A stretch of 64,000 bases of DNA from Favolaschia claudopus (GCA_037176885.1 JAWWNJ010000135.1:372001-436000), one strand, 5' to 3'. Shown: positions 1 to 11,596, numbered from the stretch's first letter. Made by a program: numbers and translations. Notes: generated from the sequence alone by a model not told the origin.

Positions 1-2280
1 GCCTTAGCGACAACTCGGCGAGATGCAACTTGCAATCATACAACTCCAAATTGCGGCAACTTTGAGCCGACCATGTTTCCAGGTGGAGCAACTTCACATC
101 CCTTGGATACATTTTCAACTTCTCGACGGTGCAGGTTCTGTCTTAACAAATTTCGGTAATAAGTAAGCTCCATCATGGATGATTATAATCTCCTGTTAAA
201 AATTAGCGTAAGTACACTGATTCAACGCTCAAGAAGGCTTACTGCCAGACAATTCTAGAGGGTGATGGGAACTCTGTTCAACAATATTGGAACATTCACC
301 GCCAGACCAGCTAGTAGGTTCAGTCTCGCCCTGGGGACATTCGCTGAAACTTTGCCACCAAAGTAATTGAATCGAGGCTTTGTCTGCCAAGCAGTGGACT
401 CAATCAAGTCACATCTGGGAAGTAAAGGCGCGGAATCATTCGTCATAGACTCATGGCATCTCCGCACGGTGCAACCCACTCACATCTGGTCAGTGTTCAA
501 AATTAAACAGACTGTAATAGGCGTGAGTGACCATTGAATACGTTGATTTGAATACTTGTCATCTTCTCTGGCAGTGTACAGAACTATAGGTCGTCGATTC
601 GGGTGCACTGGCTCATTGTGAGCTCGATAGATTACAGATTTTTGTAAGGCCGAACGACGCCGAGCTATCATATCAGTGGCAAAGTCAAGGCAAAGTGGTG
701 AACAAACCCATCATCATCGGGCCGTGAAATGCGGAGTGCCGTGGTCGAAGTTGCAGCAAGCCGTCCCGCAAGTTGTCACGAGTACTGTTCAAGTTGCTCC
801 TACCTCCAACTTGTCCCTACCAAAGTTGTTCTTTGCAAGATTGAAGTTGCACAAAAGTTGAAGTTGTACCCCGGTGAAGTTGATCATTTTTTCACGAAAA
901 ATTGGAACTAACCTGAAAATACTTTTTGCACAGTATATCGCCCATAGAAGTTCAACTCAGTTGTAGTTCAACTTTGATGATTTGTAGTTCAACTTGCCCT
1001 GTATTCAGGTAGTAGTTTTATGTCATTTAGCTAGTGGTTTCAAATACCCAGCCAGTGGTGTATATATCTTCAGTCTGTGGTTGCTAACCGACAGCTTGTG
1101 GGACAGTGTTTGATGGCCGTGATGGAGCCAAGACTTGAGCTTGATGGGGAAGCTTGCTTCCCCATTCATCGGTATAGGGCTCCAGAATGCAGATGCTTAC
1201 AAATGTCCGTCCGGATGCTTTGTAAGCACTGTCCTGGAGTCCCTGAGTCCGTGGGGACTTCGGGAATGACCGTCACTGTCATTGTCATGTGACTTCGGAC
1301 TGCACACCGAATTGGCGCCGAATGAACTTTTCCGAGTGTTCAACTTTGGTTCAACTCAAGTTCAATTGACCTGTTTGAACCCCATGTGCTGTAAATAAAT
1401 ATATATACCCTACCAACACCTATATACTAAATGGTTGCTTGCTAATAAAAAAGATTCAGTAAGCATCAAGTTGTGTAAGTTACCTTGAAGCCTCCTCAAG
1501 TTACAAGCAATTTGCCACCAGTGCCGGGGCTCAGGGGATGCTCTGAGCAACTTCAAAGAATTCCCAGACTTTGTGCTACTACCAGTGTTGAATATACTTA
1601 CCACTATCCAGTAAGCTTTAGCTGTCAAAATTAATAATTCAAAAAAACCAGGGCCACTGGGTGTGCAACCAGATTCATCAGGAGCAGAAGGGTCTTGAAG
1701 GTGTATATGAGGGCGGTATACTGAGGCGGCTCTGAGGTTCGTCATCTGAATAAAATTGTTACCCAAATCGGGCGAAAAACTGCTCGAGCCAATAATGTTG
1801 CCGAATTTAGCAAGATTGACTACTTACTGTACATGGATGAATTGGACGTATTTGGCTAGGATATTGAATTCTTCGCACTGAAGCAAGCTTACCCTCCTAT
1901 GTGGACCATTGTCCACATACCCAACATGTTCAAACAACTACACCACACATGTGGCTGTGTTTGCTTTGCTGGCAATCTGCTATCGCTTCGTACTGCTCAC
2001 TGCTTCACTGGTGCTAATGGCTCGACTCGGCAAGAGAGAGAGGGACAAGAAGAAGGAGCAGGAGGCTATTCCTCAAGCCAGTATGCTATGGCTGGGCAAC
2101 AAAGGCCAATTCACTGAAGATCGATAGTTTTATAAAAGAATCTCGCTGGGACTGATATAACCGATATCGGACAGGCCGCGGCTATCGGCAAACATATCGC
2201 AGAGCTAAGGGGTCTGTCCTGGAAAGCTCGATCTCTCCGAGTTTCAGGTAGCATTCCACTGATTATTTTGCCAAAAAAAA
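1..2280. other. No convincing gene; CAACTT-rich stretch
   Basis: Only short, overlapping ORFs without splice logic occur here. Between about 740 and 1372 the hexamer CAACTT or its complement AAGTTG recurs many times on both strands at irregular spacing, and a few copies lie at 1-130. This looks like decayed subterminal-repeat material of a DNA element, but I could not define its ends. The 72-codon ORFs at 1899-2127 overlap each other in two frames and neither is supported. Confidence 0.5.
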
Positions 2281-3944
2281 TTGAGACGACTGGGTGTTGG
2301 TTGTCAGATTTATCCTGAATTGCAAAAGCAGCTCAGATTCTGCATGTCATTAGCACAGAACCACAGGCTACCAACCCTCTTTCGACGACTCCAGCAGACT
2401 TCGCAACAACAGCAGACTTCGCAACAAATCTCCAACAATCGTGGACTTGCTTCGCATCAAGAGAAACGAAGTTTGGTGAGCACTCTTTTCGTTTGATGTG
2501 CTATTTATGCACGAATGACAATTGTCACAGGTGTATAAGCTGAATTTGGCCTGCTCGCAACACCGAAGCCTAGCTCAGGTGCTTGCGAATTTCCCGGTCG
2601 ATCCTCAGGCACCGGATGGAACTCTTTTCAATCCACGGATCGTGTGGCGCACTCGAAACCTCGAATTCGGTCCTCGAACCACCAGAAATATCATCCTCAC
2701 AGATACTCTTTCACGGACTGACCCACGTGATTTTGTTTGCAGCGAAGAAAACGGCTTTTATCGAGTTCCAGTCACTGAGTCGGTGATCTTCGCCGACAGG
2801 GACAAAGGTTTCCTTCTCTGCTTTCCTACATCGGCCGCTCTAATTGTTGTCTTCAGACAGCCAAGCTACTGCCGAGCTCATCGTTCTTCGCGACGTTTTT
2901 GGCGACGACTCTCCGGAAGAGAGACACTCCTTGCATGGTATCAGCAAACTATTGATGCTGCGTGTGCTGAACGCCGTAACGTCCGAGTAAGCTCTTTTTA
3001 TCCTTCCGCCCCTCTTTACGTTGAAACAGACAGCTGGCCATATGGCTCAGATTGGGTGGAATGCAGGTCCCCGTCATGCTCGTGTATTTCAGGCAGCTAA
3101 AAGTTATACAAAAAATCTCGACTTGGAAACACGAATCGAACACGACTTGGATTCAGTGGCTGCTCTCTCTCTGACTTGGGCACTCCTCAAAGCTTTGGCC
3201 CCATCGGATATCCCGGATACCATTGAGAAGACTCTCGCTGACAGCGGACTGCCCAAAATTGCAACTCGAGATGTACCTGAAGGTGAGTGTCTCTATGCGC
3301 TATCGTTCCGCTGTCTCACCATCACCACATTTGCAGGGATTGGATTTCGTCTGGTCCTCAAGGGCAAAACCTACTCGTTTCCCTTTGATCGCGTCCCCCC
3401 CCCCCGAAGGTTATCTTACCGTCGACTACTCTGCGTGAGCTTCCCTTTCACTCATCATGCAGCACTTCAGCTCTGACTCTTATCCGATAGCTCCCTCCAT
3501 ACCGACCATGCGTACGTACCGGGTGCATGTGCTGTTAGCCTTAACGTCGGCCGCAAGGTTGATGTGAAGCCCGCCCCGCCTACCACTGCTGCCGCACCTG
3601 CATCTTCTGTGCGGTCCCGCCTCCGCTCAGGAGCGAAAAACAGTAAAACCCCCGCTCCTCCATCCCGCGACCCACTGTTCGATGATACCAGCCTTTGGCC
3701 CGAATCCGGTGGTGGGAACTTTGTCGACATGAGTCTACGTGTCGTTATTGAGCAGGCTACTGGCACACTCTTTATGTTCAACCCTACTCACAGGCATGGC
3801 ACGACCCGTCTTTGTGGAGCACACAACTACACTGCATCCTTCACCTTTTCGCAGCATATCAAGGACGCATTCGACAAGGCAAACAAGGGACCCCATATCG
3901 AGGCTGGGAAAGGTGCTGGCGACGGAAATTTTGATTTGAAATAG
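2281..3944 (+). pseudogene. 2OG-Fe(II) dioxygenase-like protein, possibly TET/JBP-related, one frameshift
   Basis: Multi-exon gene whose 3' part reads well. Plausible introns lie near 2476-2531, 2807-2859, 2988-3029, 3282-3336 and 3437-3490. The last exon opens with LHTDHAY, an HxD iron-ligand motif (codons at 3498-3506). It ends with NPTHRHGTTRLCG (about 3781-3820), fitting a distal His plus an Arg that would hold 2-oxoglutarate. The stop is TAG at 3942-3944. A run of 11 C at 3395-3405 puts VPP out of frame with EGYLTVDYSA; ten C would restore frame, so it is either a one-base mutation or a sequencing slip. The HxD...H...R order is that of 2OG-Fe(II) oxygenases. TET/JBP-type genes are known to be expanded alongside transposons in basidiomycetes, but membership is inferred. 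The first exon and start codon are uncertain. Confidence 0.5.
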
Positions 3945-4171
3945 TCTTCTATAAAATAGCTATCTTTTGTTCAGAACCTTGATTGCACTGTAATTTACTA
4001 GCTACTCTAGGGTAACTCAGGCACCAAACTCATCGAGTTTCGCCTTCACGTGCCCTGAGATTCATTGCAAGTGAACTCTGCGACAGTTCACCTGCCTTTT
4101 TCTCAGCCGGATCCTCCGAATTTCATCAATGTCAACTAGTCGGCATGCGTCCAGAAATGGAGTCGAAAATA

Positions 4172-4958
4172 TCAAGAGATCACCCGGATGTGTAGGCAAA
4201 AGTTCGGAAACCGGAGAGATGGAGTATTCCGATAGCTGCGAAAGGGAGCTAGACCGATGGAGGGAAGTAGAAGTCGGCCCGAGAACAAGACCGGAGAAGC
4301 ACTGCGTGAACTGGGTGCAGATGATATCCTAGCAGGAACCGCGGAGAGTGCGACTTGGGGAAGCCATAGCGCCAGGATGAAATGCGACTTGAAAAAGTCG
4401 CGACTGGGGAATCGGACGCCCCATGTGCGGATGTACTCCCGCGTTTTGAGATGTTCATCGTCAACAGCAAAAACAAGCTGTCCACGGTCAATACCTGGCT
4501 CATCCAAAGTCACTGCTGCCGGATACATGTCGGGGAAGCTATGGAAACCATGACTTGCTGCCTGCCAGTCGTCACCAAAAAATGGGACCCTAGGTGTCGC
4601 AATGTGCAGAGGGATGGTGTGAATGAATGGCAGCGATAATAGTCGGAGGAACCCCAGGAGGAAGGGTAGGGCTCGCTGAAGGCAGTTCGAAGAAGCGATA
4701 GAAGAGCTGAAGCTGTGATGGCTTTTGTATCTTCTTTTTCGGTGATCAAAGGCCCGAGAGCTTGCAGCGACTGCACCATGTAGGTAACTGGGGGTGCCAT
4801 ATAGGCTCCGATATAACTGCGACTGTGCATGAGATGTCGTGCACAGGTATATCATCGAAAGCTGCCATATGTGAGTAAGGGGGAAGCACCCTCAAGTCCA
4901 GATCGCTGACCCTCGCCCATCGAAGTCTGAAAATATCTGATGCAGGTCCATGTGGCAC
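4172..4958 (-). CDS. Hypothetical multi-exon protein, head-to-head with the integrase gene
   Basis: I do not recognise the family. The minus strand gives a start at 4958 (MPHGPASDIFRLRW) and then protein-like pieces in shifting frames: YIGAYMAPPVTYMVQSLQAL around 4760-4820 and PFFGDDWQAASHGFHSFPDM around 4520-4585, continuing to about 4330. The frame changes can be joined by short GT-AG introns, the likeliest ending at CACCTAG just before the PFFGDDW exon. A 227-codon open frame (4172-4855) covers the 3' part, but its N-terminal third is probably intronic. No membrane segment or known motif is visible. The start lies only 94 bp from the divergent integrase start, so the two may belong to one element. 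Confidence 0.35.
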
Positions 4959-5052
4959 TCTGCTGCCTGGCAGCGAAAAAGAGGAGTGTCACATCATGTG
5001 GGTGTGACAGACATCCTTATCTCATCCATCACAATCTTGATCTCGGACTCCT
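4959..5052. promoter_or_regulatory. 94-bp divergent intergenic region
   Basis: Short gap between two head-to-head starts (4958 minus, 5053 plus). If both models hold it must contain both promoters. No clear TATA box is seen. Confidence 0.25.
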
Positions 5053-6871
5053 ATGTCGCAGCCAACAGTCCCTCCTCCTCTCGAGCTTCTGGAAGCTTTT
5101 CGCCTCCACTTCCACCAATATCATAGAGCTGTTAATGAGGCAATGTCCAATCCCACCGACGAGGTGGTCTTGTCTCGGCTGCACGACGATCTTCAGGAAT
5201 ATTCAGCTCTTGTGGTCGAAGTCAGTAGCTAATAGCCTCTAAGTCTATGATCTTGACTGATAATGCACTCACAGCATGCCCATATCTTTCCTGTAGAGGA
5301 GCTTGCGACTGTGCAGCAAAATCTCGCTCTCATGCTCAATGATGTTCGGATTCAGTACCAGCAGGCTTTGGATGCATCGCACCATGGCCGGCCGACCGTC
5401 GTTGAAAGAGTGCACTCTGGGCGGAGGGGGAGACCCCGGATTGAGATTGATCCACAATTTTTGGAGTTTGCTACAGAGCACAGGTCTATAACGGGGATTG
5501 GCCGCTTTCTCAATGTTTCTCGCAGTACAGTGCGCGCCCGACTTCTAGAGCAAGGGCTTGCTACACCTCAGCCGGCACCTTTCATAGACGACAATCCTGC
5601 GGCTGATAGTGAAGCTGACGACATTCTTGATCCTCTGCTGCCCATCCCCGAAAATATGCCTGAGGAGACCTCAATCCCCACTGCCTCTAATTCTGCTGAT
5701 GAAATCTCCTCTATATCGGATTGGGAGCTTGACAGCTTGCTTCTGCGACTGCGGACACATTTCCGGCGGGCTGGGATCACCATGCTTGATGGTATGCTGC
5801 ACCGACTGGGGCACCGTGTACCGCAAACCCGAATCCGGGAATCCCTTGCCCGTATCGACCCTGTGCACCGTGTCTTCCAGCGTATCAGAATCCGCAGACG
5901 TGAATACCGTGTTGCGGGCCCAAACTCACTATGGCATCATGACGGCCAGCATGGTACACTTCATTTTCTCTTGAGAAAAGGCTGTATTAACAGCGGATGC
6001 CAGGTTTGATTCGGTGGGGAATTGTTATCCACGGTTTCATTGACGGCTATTCCCGCCTGATTACTGGTCTTCGGGCCAGTAATAACAACCGTGGCAGTAC
6101 AGTCCTACTTTTATTTTTGGATGCTGCTGGCCGGTATGGTGCTCCGTCGCGGATGCGGGGTGATCACGGTGTCGAAAATATAGAAGTAGCAGCCTGGATG
6201 GAAGAGCATCTTGGAATCCGCCGGGGATCATATATCTGGGGGCGGTAAGTTTTCGCAGATGGAGAAGACTGCCGCTGATTTTCCTCGTGCAGAAGCATTC
6301 ACAACGTACGAATAGAACGTCTTTGGGTCGATGTTACCGCTTAAGTTGGTGCTATGTGGAGTGATAATTTCACTCTGCTTGAGCTGCACCACGGTCTGGA
6401 TATCAACAACGCCAACCATATATGGCTTTTACACCATCTTTTTCTCCCGACTATCAATGATCAGCTCACCTTCTTCATGGGAGCTTGGAATGAGCACCGC
6501 ATCCAGATTCGCAATGGCCCAAACCGTTCTCCGGCGGATATGACATGCTTGTCCATGGTGCCCGTGGTCACGCCATAGCTGATAATCTCAACGACGAAGA
6601 GCTTGAAGTATACGGCGTAGACTGGGAGGGTCTCCACGACGATAATCTACTAGAGTCACAGCGCCGGAACAATGCTACAGAAGACGGGTGGACATCGTGG
6701 ATTGGACGTACTGGCCCACCTGAACATCTGAATGAAGTCCCTGTGGAAGCACCCGAAGGCCCATTCGCAGCAGCAGAGCTTGATTTACTGGAGAATGCTG
6801 TGGCTCCATGGCGTGGCTTAGCAGCTGACAGCGACATTGTTGATTTATGGAACCATGGATTAGCTAGTTGA
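5053..6871 (+). pseudogene. Integrase-core (DDE) domain protein, one stop and one frameshift
   Basis: Exons are 5053-5220, 5275-5953, 6004-6244 and 6293-6871, with introns of 54, 50 and 48 nt that all join in phase. The protein has a helical N-terminus, a helix-turn-helix-like region (GIGRFLNVSRSTVRARLLEQ), then the RNase H-like integrase core. Catalytic carboxylates are visible: D in LWHHDGQHG, D in RMRGDHGVEN and E in HNVRIERLWVD. This is the integrase-core family common in basidiomycetes. An in-frame TAA at 6342-6344 interrupts ...WVDVTA, and near 6535-6545 the frame shifts between NRSPADM and GYDMLVHGARG. The shift fits loss of about 10 bp between two GGATATG repeats. The tail 6545-6871 is open and ends in TGA. 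The reading is confident; loss of function follows from the two lesions. Confidence 0.75.
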
Positions 6872-7244
6872 ATGGAAACATTTTTTGACTGTTATCACTA
6901 CCTGAGATGACATAATAAAAAAAGATTGAAAAAGTCATAAAGATTATTTCGGCATAAACTTTTGAAAATTTGAGCAAAACCCCACTTGTGAAGAGAGAAT
7001 GCACATGAGGATAATGTACATACAGTGGGGTTTGAACCTATGTCAAAAGGATTTACCGAACCCAGCAATTTTGAACCAGCCAACGTTGAACACAGAAGGG
7101 GGCTAAAACCACTATACTATTGAAGACTTGCCGAAATCCTCATTTTGGGGTCCACACCAGGGCTCTTGAGGTAAGCTCAACAGTAGAAACAGTGAAATTA
7201 AAGTGATTAAAGTAATGGAAACCACAATACCAAGGTAAAGTAGA

Positions 7245-7372
7245 GTGAACGAAAAGAGTGTGTAGTGGTAGAGCAGGAAGTGTGTGGAATAGTGGGTCAG
7301 AAGCGAAAAGGAGAGTGTAGTGGTAGAGTGGAAAGTGAGTGGAATACTAGGCAAGAATCGACAGGGAGAAAG
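7245..7372. repeat. Imperfect tandem duplication, unit about 57 bp
   Basis: Two adjacent copies of a purine-rich unit containing GTGTAGTGGTAGAG and GTGTGGAATA/GAGTGGAATA lie directly downstream (minus strand) of the HECT-like gene. The rest of 6872-7395 holds a short inverted repeat (AACCCCACT near 6980, AGTGGGGTT near 7026) and no gene. Confidence 0.5.
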
Positions 7373-7395
7373 GCACAAGACTAGCTGTAGCTAGA

Positions 7396-10300
7396 CTAGC
7401 TAAAAGTATGAGCAGCTATTCCATTGAGCGACTGGCACAAGAGCCAGTGGTGGATGAAAAGACGACGAGAGGGAGCACCAGCCGAGGGGTAAGTGGCCTG
7501 GGCAGCCTTGAGAAGGAAGGAGGCTGGAATGCGAGCCTCAAGAAAGCAGGTGCGAAACGAAATCGTCCCACTCTCCAGAAGAGCAGGACGAAGAGAAGCA
7601 GGTCTACCCCCCAGGTAAAGGGGATCGTTGTCAGCAACAAGAATAAGCTATCGCTGGGTGAGTTATATGCGAAGAAAGAGGGTAGAACCCTTACCTGAAT
7701 AGTCGAATCTTTGGCCAAAAAAGGAGCACCCAACACAGCCCAAGTCAGCATCTGGGCCCGAAAGTTGTTATTGTCGACAAGCGACAAATCGACAACATCG
7801 GGGAAAAGCCCCTGGCTTCTAGCTTCCTCGAAGAGGTCAGGGCATGGAATGCCCGACCCCAGGAGATAGTCGGAGATGATATCGATCAGAGACTCACCCC
7901 CCATAGCCTGGGCAATAGGCTGCTGAAGATCATCGGTTGGTCGTATGGAAAGACGAGGAATGAGAGTCAGAGCTCCGAGAGCCGAAGCCATGGCATTGGC
8001 GAGGAATCTGTCGGATCCCCCAACACAGCCCTTGAGATACTGACAGGCAGAGTAAGTCTGGGAACGAATGTATATGGAATATGACTTACTCGGGTGAGGG
8101 TGAAGCCATTTCGGCAGGGGAGGCGAAAGTTTCTCGCCAGAACTGCAGCATCGAGGTGTGAAGGGAGCTCCGATCCAATGCAGCTTCGGTACAGCAGCTC
8201 CATAGGGATCCCATCGTGGGTATCCTGATCACGATCCATGAGTGGTGGCAGCTGAAGCAGTGGTCGTAAACCTAGAATATGGAACAATAGAGTAGATCAT
8301 ACCTCGAGCCCGAGCCAAGTTGCAAGGCGGGACCTGATAAGAGGAGTGTCGATGTTGCCTGTCGGCCCAGCTGCAATCCATGTTTAGAGAACATTTTTGA
8401 GAACTGGGTGGTATTCAGCAATGAGGGGAGGACGGAGGGAGTTGAAATCGCAGTCGTTCAGAAGGAACTGCAGGAGTGCAGGATCGATAGGATAAGGGGC
8501 AAGACCTCTGATCATCATCAGCGACCATACAGCCCCAGCAATGCCTATCATCCTCTGACGAGGGCCCGAAGAAAAAGTGCGGAAGCCTGCAGATCGAACA
8601 AAAAGGAGGGGTAAGCCACTGCTCGCTGGAGGCAAGTGTCTTCGAGAAGGCAGTGTACATGATTTCTCGCATAACACCATCGCCCGAAGACACAAGCCTA
8701 CCATTGCGAGAGTCGGTGCTGGGCTATGATTAGCATGAAGCGACCATGACAGGGAAAAGGAACTTACACGAGAGCAGACTGGTCGGTGGAAAGCATCGGT
8801 GTGAAGTCGCCATTGTCGACACACTCCCCAACTGCAGTGAGAAACTTGTCAGCAGCCTCGACCACCGAGATGGCCTGGTAAGTAACCAAAGCCCCAGGGG
8901 TTCCCCTCGTTGCAGCCCGATATATCGCACGACTGCATTGTCGACATCAACTGCCCATCAGCTCTCGGTGGGGACCATGCAGCCGACCAGAGAGCCGATG
9001 GGAAAGGAACGACAGTGGGAGCAGTCGGAGAGGGCAAAGGGGCATGAGAGCGACCCATTCCCCCAATGCTACGAAGTACCTGCTAAAGATTTAGATATAG
9101 ATTCGACTGCAAACATTCTGAGATTTGAAAACTTACCCGAGAGGGCTGAGCTGGGGTGGGGCTCTGGGGGATGTTCTCATTCTCGTACTCGTCGTCGTCG
9201 TCATCGACATCGAGGCCCAGATCATCGTCGCTCTCACCACAGGAGGAATCGCCATCGGCATGGGGCCAGGGCTCATGCACTCGATCCCGAGGAAACATCG
9301 TATAGATTCGTTGGGAGAGGCAATGGTGCCTGCGAGCAGGCTGTCCATCCCCAGAAAGCGACAGCGAGGCAGTCAGCTCTGACTGCCTCATGACTGGAAA
9401 GAGATAAGCCACCGAATCTTCCATCGAAGCAGCAATGACTTACCAAAATGAAGAACGAGATGGTTCTGTCCCTCGTAAGGAACAATGCAGAGACCTGGAA
9501 CAGCGAACTGAACTCGATTTGCTGCTAGTTCCCCGAGTGTCGCTGTTGGCTGTACAGGAGAACGACGAAGTCGGATTTGGTTGTCGCTGGGGCGAGGGAC
9601 TCCCCTGTTGGCGACATAGAGGGGAGCGAGAGGCTGGTTCTCGTGAGGCTGCAAGAGGGTACTGATGGAAGAGGTGATTTCGATTTCTCGGTGCCGAAGA
9701 ACATGGACGAGGTTTTGGATATGAGCGATGAGTGAGGTCGTTGTGTCGGAGGTCTGCACAACGATGAGGCCATAATTATCCATGATTTGGAAGAAGGACC
9801 CCCAGTGGAACCTCATGAAAAATAGGTCGGACTCGGATTCGTGTTCCTGAACAAAAAAATCAGCACTAGGTCGTAAGCTCGTGGAGGAAGCTTACCTGGG
9901 GAGGATAAATGACATTGAGTGTGCGAATCATTGTCGAGTTCCCCGAGTTCGTCATGCACGAGGAAATGTCAGGAACACGAGGAAGACTCGGAGGTGCAGT
10001 AGCAGCACCTCGAGGGCGGCGACGAGGGAGAGCAGGCTGACAAGGGAGCGAAGACGCTGCATGGCTGAGCCGAGCTTGGTTGACCACCGAATTCAGCGAA
10101 GCTGAGGAAGACGAGGAAAGCTGGGGCAGAGGGGGTAGCTGGGTAGGAAGCGACGATAGAGCTGCTCTCAGACTCTGATAGGGCTGAATAGCTGGGACCG
10201 AGGGTGTAGGGGTGGGGGCAGGTGGAGCCTGGTTTTGAGCGACTGAGGGATGAGTCGATGGTGGGGGAAGTGGGGCTGGAGTCGGTGCAGGGGGAGGGAG

Positions 10301-10396
10301 CTGGCCAGCCTGTCCAGCAGCAATAGCTGCGAGAAGGGGCTGGGTATTTCCCCCGAGCAGCTGCAGCAGCACATTGGCGACATTTTGCTGGTCCAT
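7396..10396 (-). pseudogene. HECT-like ubiquitin-ligase family protein, nearly full length, one in-frame stop
   Basis: Starts at 10396 (MDQQNVANVLLQLLGG) with a 167-codon first exon rich in Pro, Gln and Ser. Exons 9896-10396, 9444-9846 and 9137-9393 are separated by 49 and 50 nt introns and join in phase. Further exons follow near 9079, 8930-8740, 8690-8310, 8275-8090, 8045-7695 and 7648-7396. An acidic Asp run lies near 9190. The C-terminal half resembles HECT: IGIAGAVWSLMMIRGLAPYP then PALLQFLLNDCDFNSL fits the N-lobe pattern. The last exon, after a 47-nt intron, gives GTISFRTCFLEARIP, where the Cys (codon 7546-7548) matches the HECT catalytic TCF position. The stop is TAG at 7396-7398. A TAA at 8384-8386 interrupts LKNVL/TWIAAGPTGNI and a frame change near 8600 is unresolved. 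HECT ligases move ubiquitin from E2 through this Cys to substrates; the substrate is unknown. A repeated basidiomycete HECT-like family is remembered, not searched. Confidence 0.6.
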
Positions 10397-10959
10397 TCTG
10401 CAAACTCCGAGTTGTCAGAGATGTCGAGTGGTCGGATAAGTAGAAAACATACAGGAATTAGATGCAAGTAAAAGAGGGCTAAATGAATTCAGTTAGCTAA
10501 AGCGACGAGTGGTGAACAGCAAGAGCCTACTGAGCGATTTAGTATGTCTGAAAGTCGAAAAGAGAGAGAGAGATTCGGGGACACTGGTCAGAAATTTGAC
10601 TATGTCGATATATATGTTGAGCAACCCATTACGAACCAAGTCACTGCCGACAGCTTTGAAGGCCGTATTCTGTTTGCCGAACCAAAAGACAGCCATTGGT
10701 GTTAACCGAATCCCCAGCCGAGAATAACCAGACCAAAAGTGGAGACAGTCAGCCAAAAGCCCAGCTCAAGCGAACCAAAAGCTGCCAATGATCTTCAAAA
10801 GCCAGCCGACTTCAAGTAGCAGGTAGTGCCGAACTTCAGACAGATGGTCCAGTCGAAGTTGCGAGTTGATGTTGATCTTCGTCACCGTGACACTCATGTT
10901 CGTCACATCATTCAACTTCCTCTCCATGAAGCTCGAATATTTAATGAAAAATGAGGTCA
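10397..10959. other. Upstream region of the HECT-like gene; no other gene
   Basis: Contains the presumed promoter of the minus-strand gene and a GAGAGAGAGA microsatellite at about 10563. No ORF with splice support. Confidence 0.4.
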
Positions 10960-11596
10960 TAGGGAAAGTTCGGTTCAACATTCGGTTCGAACGCCGAACC
11001 GAACTGAACCGAGCGCAGGTTCAGCGTTCAAGTTCGGGGACTGCCTGAACCTGAACGTGAAGTCCGGTTCTGCGTTCGGGAGTCGAGACTCGCGTTCGAA
11101 CGCCGGACGCGAAGTTGAACTTTATTGGCCGATTTCGGCTTTATAACGCTGTAAATCAAAATCACAACAGAACGGCCGCCATATGATGTTTCATCTGCCG
11201 TATATCGGCTCCCAGTGCTCTGACATCGGCAATATCCTCCAACAACTTAAACCCCAAGGCAATCAAGAACGGATCAAGAACGACGTACCCCTTCTGTCGA
11301 GAGATTGTTCTTCTCTGAGATCTTGAAATGGCGTCAAAGGGCAAGTGCTTGCAAAAAGATATCTTAACACTTCACATTGTAGGTGAGACTTAACTTTAAC
11401 GTGAATTTGTTGCTCAAATTTCGTCGCCGAGAAGACCGAAACTCCACGCGTTCGAACGCATTCTGAACGCCGAACCGAACCTGAACGCATTTTTGCGTTC
11501 GGGTTCAGCAAAAGGTCGAACCGAACGTCAGGTTCAGGTTCTGCGTTCGGCCAAAGACTCCCCGAACGCGAACCAAACCGAACCTTCCCAACACTA
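10960..11596. mobile_element. GTTCGG/CGAACC-rich terminal-inverted-repeat element
   Basis: The left end (about 10961) reads AGGGAAAGTTCGGTT. The right end, reverse-complemented (about 11596), reads TGGGAAGGTTCGGTT. Both flanks hold dense runs of GTTCGG/CGAACC and TTCAGGTT/AACCTGAA, giving large subterminal arrays (10966-11110 and 11450-11590). The centre is unrelated and carries a fragment of a coding gene (next entry). Boundaries are approximate and no target duplication was found. TAGTGTTGGGAA at the right end suggests a hAT-type terminus; that is inference. Confidence 0.5.
11165..11344 (-). pseudogene. Captured fragment of a repeat-associated dioxygenase-family gene
   Basis: The minus strand encodes GYVVLDPFLIALGFKLLEDI followed by ADVRALGADIRQMKHHMAAV and a stop. 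I recognise this as a conserved internal block of a large uncharacterised basidiomycete family that has a 2OG-dioxygenase-like C-terminus. It sits alone inside the GTTCGG-rich element with no flanking exons, and lies on the wrong side of the C-terminal fragment at 11.7-11.9 kb for one collinear gene. Capture by the element is therefore more likely than simple decay. Confidence 0.45.

Noticed and set aside
7408..7698. Plus-strand 96-codon basic ORF (MSSYSIERLAQEPVVDEKTT...)
   Set aside because: It is the exact antisense of the last exon and intron of the minus-strand HECT-like gene, whose reading has a catalytic motif and proper splice sites.
8930..9079. In-frame TGA in the HECT-like gene near 8966
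   Set aside because: It falls within a stretch that is best removed as an intron ending at ATGCAG, after which the frame AIYRAATRGTPGALVTYQ is open and in phase.
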